DNA of 64,000 bases, from assembly GCF_900111835.1 (NCBI RefSeq), contig NZ_FOJP01000005.1:124001-188000 (forward strand). Reading direction: 5' to 3'. The translations under genes and the position numbers were made by a program. The notes beneath the pieces were generated by a model. The model was not told where the DNA came from. It worked only from the letters and a program-made list of their open reading frames with translations, and ran no database searches. Origin of the DNA: Metapseudomonas otitidis (GTDB taxonomy: Bacteria > Pseudomonadota > Gammaproteobacteria > Pseudomonadales > Pseudomonadaceae). Shown here piece after piece: positions 18,365-25,674 of the stretch. Each line of letters opens with the position of its first letter. Position 1 is the first letter of the stretch.

Positions 18365-19903
18365 TCAGGCCTTCAGCACCGGCACCGGGCGCGGCTCGCC
18401 AGCCTCGTCCAGTTCGTAGCAGTAGGCTTCCTTGAGGTTGGCCTTGCCGCTGTCGGTGTAGACCAGCAGGCGCTGGCCGTCAGTGCGGGTCTTCACCAGG
18501 CCGTAGGCGGTCCGGCTGAAGGCATAGAAGTCGCCACGGCGCTCGGCCTTCTGGGCGTCGGTCAGGCGCGCCCAGCCTTCCATGCGGAAGAACGCCACCA
18601 GCTCGGTGACGAACACCAGCGGCTCCTCGACCCGGGAATGCCGCCCCAGGGCGCCCATGAGGGTGGCACGGGGGTGGATGTATTCGTTCATCGGGTCGTC
18701 GCCGCTGGAGACGACGTTGACCACCGGGGACACCCGCTTGAACAACGCGCCGGAGAAGTCCGCCGAACCGTGGTGCGGCACCTTGAACACTTCGGAACGC
18801 AGGTTGACCTGCCCGGCATCGTGCTGGCGGGCCAGGGTGCGTCCGGCTTCGTCGTTGAGGTCCCCGCAGAACAGGTAGCTGAAGCCGCCATAGGCCAGGC
18901 GGAACACCACGGAGTGGCCGTTGATGGTGTGGGAGGCGGAATACCCGGAGAAGCCGGTGGGCGCCGTTTCCAGCGAGTCATGACCGACACGGGGCCCGGA
19001 GGGTGGCGCACCGAGGAACGGCAGGCCGGCGTCGGCCCCTTCGCCGACCGGCAATGGGCCGAGCACCTGGACGTCCACCCCCTCCTTGCGGAGGAAGTCG
19101 AAGGCATCGTGCTGGCCGAAGGACAGGCGGCGGAACTCGATGGGCTGGCGGGCCCGGCTCGACCAGGCCTCCAGCGCCTTGCGCCAGGCGCGGAAGTCGG
19201 TGTTCATCGCCTCGGCCGGTACGTCCAGGGGGTTGTCCAGCAGGGGCGAGACCAGCAGGGCGTCGCCGGCCTGGCGGGTGGGGCCGAGCTGCTCGGTTTC
19301 CTTGAGGCCCTTGGCGGCACGCTTGACCAGGCCGTTGTGGTAGATCCGCCGGGGCTCGATGAACAGCCGCTTGCGCGGTTCGGCGTTGGTTTCCGAGCGG
19401 TGGATCTGGGTCAGCCCGGAGAAGTGGTCGGCATCGCCGTGGGTGACGAGGATGCAGTCGATCACCTTGGGCGCCTCGGGCGAGGAGCCGCGGTAGCGAG
19501 CGGCCAGGTAGCGGGCGAACATCTGGTTGTCGCCGCCGTCCACCAGCATCACCTGGCCGCCCGGGGTCTCGATCACCGCGCCATCGCCCTGCTGCACGTC
19601 GACGAAGTTGACCTTGAGCACCCGGCTTTCCGTGCGCGGCATGACCAGGTCGGCCGGTCGCAGGGGCTTGCCATCGCGGCGCCTGGCCGAGCGCGGAGGC
19701 ACCAGCCAGGCCTCGGTGGCGACGGGCAGGATGCTGCCGTCGGGGCGCTCCTCGTAGGTGTGGGTGGCGATGCGCACATGCCGCTCGGTCACCTCCAGTA
19801 CCTCGACGAAATCCCCCCAGGCGAGGGTGTAGAGCAGCGTGTTGCGTTCCGGGCTGTCGTAGACGTTGGCGAGGTCGACGGCGATGGCGTGCTGGGCGGT
19901 CAT
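18365..19903 (-). CDS. ComEC/Rec2-like metallo-beta-lactamase-fold hydrolase
   Basis: This 512-residue protein lacks membrane segments. An N-terminal SH3-like part (ANVYDSPERNTLLYTLAWGDFVEVLEVTERHVRI) precedes the MBL domain, whose motifs are FVDVQQGDGAVIETPGG, LVDGGD, the zinc motif THGDADHFSGL, SYLFCGDLND and VFKVPHHGSADF. The KVPHHGS signature is that of the ComEC C-terminal hydrolase. Activity on nucleic acid or phosphodiester is inferred from the fold. It lies 31 bp after the deformylase gene on the same strand, so co-transcription is likely. The C-terminal 100 residues are unassigned. Confidence 0.82.
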   Translation of the reverse strand: MTAQHAIAVDLANVYDSPERNTLLYTLAWGDFVEVLEVTERHVRIATHTYEERPDGSILPVATEAWLVPPRSARRRDGKPLRPADLVMPRTESRVLKVNFVDVQQGDGAVIETPGGQVMLVDGGDNQMFARYLAARYRGSSPEAPKVIDCILVTHGDADHFSGLTQIHRSETNAEPRKRLFIEPRRIYHNGLVKRAAKGLKETEQLGPTRQAGDALLVSPLLDNPLDVPAEAMNTDFRAWRKALEAWSSRARQPIEFRRLSFGQHDAFDFLRKEGVDVQVLGPLPVGEGADAGLPFLGAPPSGPRVGHDSLETAPTGFSGYSASHTINGHSVVFRLAYGGFSYLFCGDLNDEAGRTLARQHDAGQVNLRSEVFKVPHHGSADFSGALFKRVSPVVNVVSSGDDPMNEYIHPRATLMGALGRHSRVEEPLVFVTELVAFFRMEGWARLTDAQKAERRGDFYAFSRTAYGLVKTRTDGQRLLVYTDSGKANLKEAYCYELDEAGEPRPVPVLKA

Positions 19904-19934
19904 GCTCGGGCTCCTTCCGGGCGTGTTGGGCGGG

Positions 19935-20474
19935 TCAGTCGTCGGCCGTGGGATCGAGGCCGGGGAACAGCACCTCGGTGAAGCCGAAGCGGGTGAAGTC
20001 TTCGATGCGCGAGGGGTAAAGCCGGCCGATCAGGTGGTCGCATTCATGCTGTACGACGCGGGCGTGGAAGCCGTCGACGGTGCGATCGATGGGCTGTCCG
20101 TCCGGATCGATGCCCTGGTAGCGGATGGTCCGGTAGCGCGGCACCCAGCCACGCAGGCCGGGCACCGAGAGGCAACCTTCCCAGCCGCTTTCTCGGGCAT
20201 CGTCCAGGGGCGTGATCACCGGGTTGAGGAGGATGGTGGGCGGCACAGCCGGCGCGTCGGGGTACCGCTCGCTGCGCTCGAACCCGAAGATCACCAGCTG
20301 CAGGTCGACGCCGATCTGCGGGGCGGCCAGGCCGACGCCGCCGACGTGGTGCATGGTTTCGAACATGTCGTCGATCAGCGTCTTGAGGGCGGCGCTGCCG
20401 ATCATCTCGTCGGGCACGGGCGGGGCGATGCGCAACAGGCGCGGGTCACCCATGCGGAGGATTTCGCGGATCAT
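19935..20474 (-). CDS. def: Peptide deformylase
   Basis: The 179-residue enzyme has all three deformylase motifs: [20 protein letters not shown] with the metal-binding Cys, and QHECDHLIG with the two His ligands and catalytic Glu. It removes the formyl group from nascent N-terminal methionine. The start [17 protein letters not shown] is the family pattern; an ATG three codons earlier (20483) is possible and has a slightly better upstream CCGGA. It is not next to fmt here, so it is probably a second deformylase gene. It leads the pair with the MBL hydrolase. Confidence 0.93.
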   Translation of the reverse strand: MIREILRMGDPRLLRIAPPVPDEMIGSAALKTLIDDMFETMHHVGGVGLAAPQIGVDLQLVIFGFERSERYPDAPAVPPTILLNPVITPLDDARESGWEGCLSVPGLRGWVPRYRTIRYQGIDPDGQPIDRTVDGFHARVVQHECDHLIGRLYPSRIEDFTRFGFTEVLFPGLDPTADD

Positions 20475-20766
20475 CTCGGGCATTCCGGAGCGGTGGCTGG
20501 AGGGGCTCGATGAAGCCTGCAAACGCGACCGCTGGCAAGGGTCGCAACGGCTTTGCAACGCACCTCGCCGGGGGGCGCAAACGGGTCTTTCAACGCAGCG
20601 CTAAAAAACGGTAGGCAATCCCCGAAATGACGGGTATGGTGTTGCCCACTGTGCTGCATGTGTGACGTAAATCGATCCATGTTCCAAGCTTCGATTTGTA
20701 CTCTTTGCGCTCAGTCCGGCGTGGAAAGTCCTCGCCGTGTCAACTTTGTTCAAGGAGTTACTCCAA

Positions 20767-20976
20767 ATGGCTGATCGTCAAACTGGCACCGTTAAGTGGT
20801 TCAACGATGAGAAAGGCTTCGGCTTCATCACCACTGACAACGGCCCGGACCTGTTCGTCCACTACCGCTCCATCCAGTCCAACGGCTTCAAAACTCTGAA
20901 GGAAGGCCAAAAGGTTTCCTTCGTAGCCGTTCAGGGCCAGAAGGGCATGCAGGCAGACGAAGTCCAAGTGATCTGA
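20767..20976 (+). CDS. capB: Cold-shock domain protein
   Basis: This 69-residue single CSD has both RNA-binding motifs, [16 protein letters not shown] (RNP1) and [10 protein letters not shown] (RNP2). It is a nucleic-acid chaperone of the CspA/CapB group. ATG at 20767 is set by the family N-terminus [12 protein letters not shown] and by AAGGAG about 10 bases upstream; a GTG at 20737 is rejected. About 290 bp of AT-richer leader precedes it, in keeping with the long cold-sensitive 5' UTRs of this family. A strong terminator follows directly. PAO1's capB (PA3266), from memory, is the likely orthologue. Confidence 0.93.
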   Translation: MADRQTGTVKWFNDEKGFGFITTDNGPDLFVHYRSIQSNGFKTLKEGQKVSFVAVQGQKGMQADEVQVI

Positions 20977-20995
20977 TCACCGACCGTCTTCCGGA

Positions 20996-21022
20996 AAAAC
21001 CGGCCCTCGGGCCGGTTTTTTC
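20996..21022. terminator. Bidirectional terminator, capB / LysR gene
   Basis: AAAACCGGCCC / GGGCCGGTTTT stem around a CT/CG centre, with A-run and T-run on both sides. It serves capB on the plus strand and overlaps the stop of the LysR gene on the minus strand. Confidence 0.88.
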
Positions 21023-21953
21023 ATGCCTGCGATTTGGCTTCGCTGACGCGCGTACTGGCGCGAGCCTCAGCCACCAGCCAGTCGATCAGCCGGCGTAGTC
21101 GCTCGCTGGGCTGCCCCTTCCGGCTCCAGGCCAGGCGGTATTCCCAGGGTGTAGGCAAGCGACACGCCTCACCGAACGGCAGCACCAGTCGCCCCTGCGC
21201 GATGTCGTCCCCCGCCAGCGCCGTCGACCCCAACGCAAAGCCCTGCCCATTCACCGCCCCCTGGATCGCATGCCCGATCAGGCCGAAGCGGATGCCGGCC
21301 GAGGTATCGACGCGCGCGCCGACATAGCGCTCGAACCAGTCCCCCCAGTCGGGAATCCGCAGGTTGCTGGCGCTCTTCCAATGGGCGTGGACCAGCCGCG
21401 CGCCCACCAGATCAGCCGGCTCGCGGACCGGATGGGCCTCCAGGTAGGCCGGACTGCACACCGGGAAGAACACCTCGCGGAACAGCAGCTCGCTGGCAGG
21501 CAGCACGGTGCCCTCGGTGACGAAGCGGATCGCCAGGCTGGCCTCGCCGCGCTCCAGGTCCACCAGCTCTTCGGTGGCCTCCAGGCTCAGGGCGATGTCC
21601 GGATGAGTGCCGGAGAACTGGTTGAGCCGGCGCATCAACCAGTGGGACGCGATGGAGGGCGCACAGCTGACCTGCAGCGGCCCCTCGGGCATGCCCCGCA
21701 GCGCCGCCGCCCCCTCGGCCAGCAGGGCGAACGCCTGGGACACGGTGGCAGCCAGGCGCCGGCCGTTGTCGTTGAGGGTGACGGTGTTGCGGGTACGGTC
21801 GAACAGGCTGACCCCGAGCTCTTCTTCCAGCAGACGGATCTGCCGGCTGACGGCACCCGGGGTGACCGACAGCTCATGGGCGGCTTCGGTGAAGTTGCGG
21901 CTGCGGGCGGCGACCTCGAAGGCGCGCAGGGCGACAAGGGATGGTGTGCGCAT
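21021..21953 (-). CDS. LysR-family transcriptional regulator
   Basis: The 310-residue protein has an N-terminal winged helix (RTPSLVALRAFEVAARSRNFTEAAHELSVTPGAVSRQIRLLEEELG) and a periplasmic-binding-like effector domain (GPLQVSCAPSIASHWLMRRL onward). The sequence is close to GcvA/AmpR-type LysR proteins. ATG at 21953 gives the exact family start; the open frame continues to 22376 but antisense to the permease gene. It diverges from the EamA permease at 22075, with a perfect palindrome 8 bp upstream of its own start. Its role is probably control of that permease and of itself. Confidence 0.9.
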   Translation of the reverse strand: MRTPSLVALRAFEVAARSRNFTEAAHELSVTPGAVSRQIRLLEEELGVSLFDRTRNTVTLNDNGRRLAATVSQAFALLAEGAAALRGMPEGPLQVSCAPSIASHWLMRRLNQFSGTHPDIALSLEATEELVDLERGEASLAIRFVTEGTVLPASELLFREVFFPVCSPAYLEAHPVREPADLVGARLVHAHWKSASNLRIPDWGDWFERYVGARVDTSAGIRFGLIGHAIQGAVNGQGFALGSTALAGDDIAQGRLVLPFGEACRLPTPWEYRLAWSRKGQPSERLRRLIDWLVAEARASTRVSEAKSQA

Positions 21954-21960
21954 GGGAGTG

Positions 21961-21979
21961 CTTTGAGTTGAAGTCAAAG
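21961..21979. promoter_or_regulatory. Candidate LysR operator
   Basis: CTTTGA-N7-TCAAAG, a perfect 6-bp inverted repeat containing a T-N11-A core, lies between the divergent LysR and EamA genes, 8 bp from the LysR start. Position and form fit a LysR-type binding site; binding is inferred. Confidence 0.6.
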
Positions 21980-22074
21980 CATGATGACAAAACATCGTTT
22001 GAATGCAAGGCGCCTGCTCGCCATCCTGCCGCCCTTCCGGCCCACCTGTGCGGCCCCTGCCTTGCGAGTCATCG

Positions 22075-23004
22075 ATGAGACCCACACGCCTGCCCCTGGA
22101 CCCTTTCGCCTGCGGCCTGATGCTGCTGCTCTGCATCGTCTGGGGCTTCCAGCAGGTCTCCATCAAGCTGGTGGAGCAGGACGTGGCGCCGGTCCTGCAA
22201 CTGGCCATCCGCTCCGGCATCGCCGCGCTGGTGCTGGGCGCCATCACCCTGTGGCGGGAAGGCCGTGGTGCCTTCGGTGACGGCACCCTGCTGCCGGGGC
22301 TGGGGGTCGGCCTGCTGTTCACCCTGGAGTTCTTCTTCATCTCCGAAGGGCTGGTCCGCACCAGCGCGTCCCACATCGCGGTGTTCCTCTACACCGCGCC
22401 GATCTTCGCCGCCCTGGGGCTGCACCTGATCCTCCCCGAGGAACGCCTGTCGCCGGTCCAGTGGCTGGGCGTGCTGGTGGCCTTCGGCGGCATCGCCCTG
22501 GCCTTTCTCGGCAAGCCGGGGAATGCCGCAGGCAGCCTGTTCGGCGATGCACTGGGCATCTGCGCCGCCATCGCCTGGGGCGCCACCACCGTGCTCATCC
22601 GGGGCTCGAGCCTGTCGGAAGCCGCCCCGGTGAAGACGCTTTTCTACCAGCTCGGCGTTGCCGGCGTGGTCCTGCTGGCGGTGGCCGTCGCCACCGGCCG
22701 CCTGGGTCTGGTCCCCAGCGACCGCGCCCTGCTCAGCCTCGGCTTCCAGGTGGTGGTGGTGGCACTGATCAGCTACCTGGGGTGGTTCTGGCTCCTGCGC
22801 CGCTACCTCGCCTCGCGCCTGTCGATGCTGTCGTTCATGACTCCGTTGTTCGGCGTCGGCTTCGGTGTGCTAGTGCTGGGCGAACCGCTGGACTCCTCCT
22901 TCATCTTCGGCGGCCTGCTGGTACTGGGCGGCCTGCTGCTGGTCACCGGCGCCGAGCTGCTGCGCGACCACCTGGCGCGTCGGCGCGTGACACACAGCAC
23001 CTGA
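22075..23004 (+). CDS. EamA/DMT-family permease
   Basis: The 309-residue protein has ten hydrophobic spans in two five-helix EamA repeats. The first begins LDPFACGLMLLLCIVWGFQQVSIKLVEQ; the second begins GDALGICAAIAWGATTVLIRG. This is typical of drug/metabolite transporters of the inner membrane. The direction (export or import) and substrate are unknown. ATG at 22075 places the first TM near the N-terminus. It is divergent from the LysR gene with the palindrome at 21961 between them. Confidence 0.88.
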   Translation: MRPTRLPLDPFACGLMLLLCIVWGFQQVSIKLVEQDVAPVLQLAIRSGIAALVLGAITLWREGRGAFGDGTLLPGLGVGLLFTLEFFFISEGLVRTSASHIAVFLYTAPIFAALGLHLILPEERLSPVQWLGVLVAFGGIALAFLGKPGNAAGSLFGDALGICAAIAWGATTVLIRGSSLSEAAPVKTLFYQLGVAGVVLLAVAVATGRLGLVPSDRALLSLGFQVVVVALISYLGWFWLLRRYLASRLSMLSFMTPLFGVGFGVLVLGEPLDSSFIFGGLLVLGGLLLVTGAELLRDHLARRRVTHST

Positions 23005-23073
23005 TTGCACCTATCGGTCAGGAAAAAGGGCTGATAGCCTGTCGGCCGTTTCAGACGAAGTGAGGGATGCACT

Positions 23074-23565
23074 TTGAGATCGGCCCTGCTCGGCCTCTGC
23101 CTGCTGCCCATGCTGGCGCAGGCGGCCGTTTACAAATGCGTCGGCAACGACGGCGCTGTCAGCTACTCCGCCGTGCCCTGCCCCGCCACCGAAGGCCAGA
23201 CCACACGGATCGTGGAACCTATGCCGACCTCCGGCCCGCCTGCAGCGGTACCCCCCCTGGAAACACAAGCCTCCCCCGCAGCCACGGCAAGCGAGCCAGC
23301 CCGCCCACCTGGCACGCGCATCACCGTAATTGAGGACAGCTCCGCCAGTAATCGGGAAGCACGAGCCAACGAGATGCGCGAACGTGCCCAGCGAGAGAAG
23401 GAGGAGAGTTACATCAGGGATTTCGAACGCATCAAGCGTCGAGAGCAAGAACTGCGCCTGCAGCGCGAATACGAAGCCCGCCAGCGCCAACAGAGCCCTA
23501 CCCCATCCCCCAACAGCAGTTCGTCGACCACCGGGGAACCATCGAGCACGGGCACGGGTCAGTGA
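23074..23565 (+). CDS. Secreted DUF4124-type protein with coiled coil
   Basis: The 163-residue protein starts at a TTG codon with GAGGG upstream, giving the signal peptide (M)RSALLGLCLLPMLAQA. The mature N-terminus AVYKCVGNDGAVSYSAVPCP is the DUF4124 motif with two cysteines. A Pro/Ala-rich linker leads to a highly charged helix (EMRERAQREKEESYIRDFERI) that looks like a coiled coil, then a Ser/Thr-rich tail. Periplasmic; function unknown. No in-frame ATG precedes the signal peptide, so the TTG start is likely. Confidence 0.78.
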   Translation: MRSALLGLCLLPMLAQAAVYKCVGNDGAVSYSAVPCPATEGQTTRIVEPMPTSGPPAAVPPLETQASPAATASEPARPPGTRITVIEDSSASNREARANEMRERAQREKEESYIRDFERIKRREQELRLQREYEARQRQQSPTPSPNSSSSTTGEPSSTGTGQ

Positions 23566-23755
23566 CAACGAGGCCGATGACCGGCGGCCTCAGGCCTCGG
23601 ACCCCATAGAGTCGCCGCTGGGGGTCCGGGGTCGTTTCACCTGTCATCTCCGCTCACAGTTTCCCTGCGCCCGGGGCGTTCACGCCGGGCTCGGACTGAC
23701 CGATCATGCCGAGCGTTAACGGCCCGATCTGCGGCCAGTCCCACGGAGCCCAACC

Positions 23756-24070
23756 ATGCCCACACGTTCCCGCCTCCCCTCCCTGCTGTTCGGCAGCACC
23801 CTGCTGCTCGCTCTCGCCGGCTGCGACATGGCACAGGAGTCGGCCGACCGCCTCGCCGAGAAGACCCGCGAAGCCGCCGAGGAACTGGCCCGTGAAGCCA
23901 TCAACGACACCGTGGACCAAGTGAACAAGGAAGTGGACAAGGCGCAGCAGGCCACCCGCGAATGGCTCAAGGCGCAGCCCGGCGAACAGCCCGAGCAACC
24001 GCCCCGTGCCGAAGGCGAACGCCCGAAGGAGGGCGACGCCATGATGCCGCCCGCTGGCGTGGAAACCTGA
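23756..24070 (+). CDS. Small putative lipoprotein with amphipathic helix
   Basis: The 104-residue protein has a lipoprotein signal with lipobox LALAGC, modified Cys near residue 23. A long charged helix full of Glu/Ala/Lys (ESADRLAEKTREAAEELARE) may be a coiled coil, and the tail is Pro/Glu-rich. It probably sits at a membrane face or periplasmic scaffold. Function is unknown. A perfect 15-bp hairpin follows the stop. Confidence 0.75.
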   Translation: MPTRSRLPSLLFGSTLLLALAGCDMAQESADRLAEKTREAAEELAREAINDTVDQVNKEVDKAQQATREWLKAQPGEQPEQPPRAEGERPKEGDAMMPPAGVET

Positions 24071-24097
24071 TCCGCCTCGCACCCAGCGCAGACGCGA

Positions 24098-24131
24098 GAA
24101 CGCCGGCCCGGGTCGCCCCGGGCCGGCGTTC
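24098..24131. terminator. Perfect 15-bp hairpin between convergent genes
   Basis: GAACGCCGGCCCGGG / CCCGGGCCGGCGTTC with a 4-base loop separates the lipoprotein gene and the convergent DUF3509-like gene. It has no long T-run, but the stem is very strong and works on both strands. Confidence 0.75.
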
Positions 24132-24144
24132 TGTCATGTGGAAA

Positions 24145-24414
24145 TCAGGCGCCGAAATAGCGCGGCAACGGCGTGCTGTGCAGGTTGCGCAACGACTCCA
24201 CCGGCGGCACCTCGCCCAGCTCCAGGGCGATGTCGCGGCGCAGCGTAGCGATGATCAGCTCCAGCTGAGCCGGCTGCTTGAGCGCCGGCACCACGCGCTG
24301 GAAGCGGGTGTCGCCCTTCTCCAGCACCACCACGTAGCCACCGTCGGGGCGGCGCTGGGCGCTGAGCGCGTAGTCGGGAAAGGCCTTGGCCAACTGCTTG
24401 ATGTCGAGACCCAT
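24145..24414 (-). CDS. Small DUF3509-like protein, 89 aa
   Basis: An 89-residue soluble protein (MGLDIKQLAKAFPDYALSAQ...GGYVVVLEKGDTRFQRVVP...LELIIATLRRDIALELGE). Length and pattern resemble the Pseudomonas DUF3509 family; this is recognition by eye, not a search. No signal or TM segment. Function unknown. It has its own 180-bp AT-richer upstream region and is convergent with the lipoprotein gene. Confidence 0.68.
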   Translation of the reverse strand: MGLDIKQLAKAFPDYALSAQRRPDGGYVVVLEKGDTRFQRVVPALKQPAQLELIIATLRRDIALELGEVPPVESLRNLHSTPLPRYFGA

Positions 24415-24592
24415 AGCGTTTCACTCTCCAAGGGGCAAAATTTTTCCTGGCAGGGTGTCCTGCAGGCAGCGTGCCAGCCTTGAGACAAGCGAAAGCCCAA
24501 TAAAATCAATGTGTTGGTGAAATAAGCCCAACCCGCTTTCGTGCATTTCGCCCGATCACCCGAAAATCACCGGGCAATATGCACGATGCGAT

Positions 24593-25432
24593 TCAGCGGC
24601 GCGCCAGCTCGATGCCGTCCTCGTGGATGACGATCTCACCGCGCTTGTAGAGGCCGCCGATGGCCTTCTTGAAGTTGCCCTTGCTGACGTTGAACATCTG
24701 GGCGATCACCTCCGGCGGGCTCTTGTCGCTCAATGCCAGGCGGCCACCTTCGGCGCGCAGACGCTCGAGGATGCGCTCGGCGAGGTCGGACGAAGCGGCT
24801 TGCCCCTGGGGCTGCAGGCTCAGGGCGATCTTGCCGTCGGGGCGGATCTCGCGGATGTAGCCCTTCTCGCGCATGCCGCTGCGCAGGAACTTGAACACCT
24901 CGTTGCGGTGGATCAGCCCCCAGTGGCGGTCCTCGATGATGGCCTTGAAGCCCATGTCGGTCTGCTCCACCACCAGCAGGTCCACTTCCTGGCCCACGCT
25001 GTAGCGGGCCGGGGTGGTGTCCAGGTAGCGGTCCAGCCGGGCGGTGGCGGTGATGCGGCGGGAGCGGTCGAGGTAGACGTGCACCACGCAGTAGTCGCCC
25101 ACCTGCAGCGGGCGCTTCTCTTCCGAGTGCGGCAGCAGCAGGTCCTTCGGCAGGCCCCAGTCGAGGAACAGGCCGATGCGGTTGATCTCCACCACCTTCA
25201 GGCTGGCGAAACCGCCCACCTGGACCTTGGGTTTCTGGGTGGTGGCGATCAGGCGGTCCTCGCTGTCGAGGTAGACGAACACGTTGAGCCAGTCACCCAC
25301 TTCGCAGGGCTGGTCCTTGGGCACATAACGCCGGGGCAGCAGGATCTCGCCTTCCGCACCACCGTCCAGATAGAGACCGAAATCGGTGTGCTTGGCCACC
25401 GGCAGGCTGTTGAATCGACCGATCAGGGCCAT
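24593..25432 (-). CDS. S1 RNA-binding protein, CvfB/YitL family
   Basis: The 279-residue protein has tandem S1-like domains. Visible parts are MALIGRFNSLPVAKHTDFGLYLDGG...EILLPRRYVP, then NRIGLFLDWGLPKDLLLP, then DMGFKAIIEDRHWGLIHRNEVF. A C-terminal winged-helix segment (VIAQMFNVSKGNFKKAIGGLYKRGEI) completes the CvfB layout of three S1 domains plus wHTH. Such proteins bind RNA and, in Staphylococcus, affect virulence gene expression. ATG at 25432 matches the family start; upstream codons to 25495 do not. It is divergent from the sulfatase gene. Confidence 0.88.
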   Translation of the reverse strand: MALIGRFNSLPVAKHTDFGLYLDGGAEGEILLPRRYVPKDQPCEVGDWLNVFVYLDSEDRLIATTQKPKVQVGGFASLKVVEINRIGLFLDWGLPKDLLLPHSEEKRPLQVGDYCVVHVYLDRSRRITATARLDRYLDTTPARYSVGQEVDLLVVEQTDMGFKAIIEDRHWGLIHRNEVFKFLRSGMREKGYIREIRPDGKIALSLQPQGQAASSDLAERILERLRAEGGRLALSDKSPPEVIAQMFNVSKGNFKKAIGGLYKRGEIVIHEDGIELARR

Positions 25433-25674
25433 CTCGCGTACCTCGAATTGACAGGGCGCGCATTCTACAGCCCCCGCCGCAACGGGGCCACGCACACCGC
25501 TCGACGGCCTCGCAACGCCGCCCGTCGCCGCTTCGCTGAAACACCTTGATGCGGAGAATTCCGCATTGCCGGCGTTGTCTACTGGCCGCTAGCACAATGA
25601 TGTTTCAGAATCGTGTCCACATTGAAACATTTGCCCAGTTTTCGGATTCTCGCTGCCCTAACTCAGGAGTTCCT

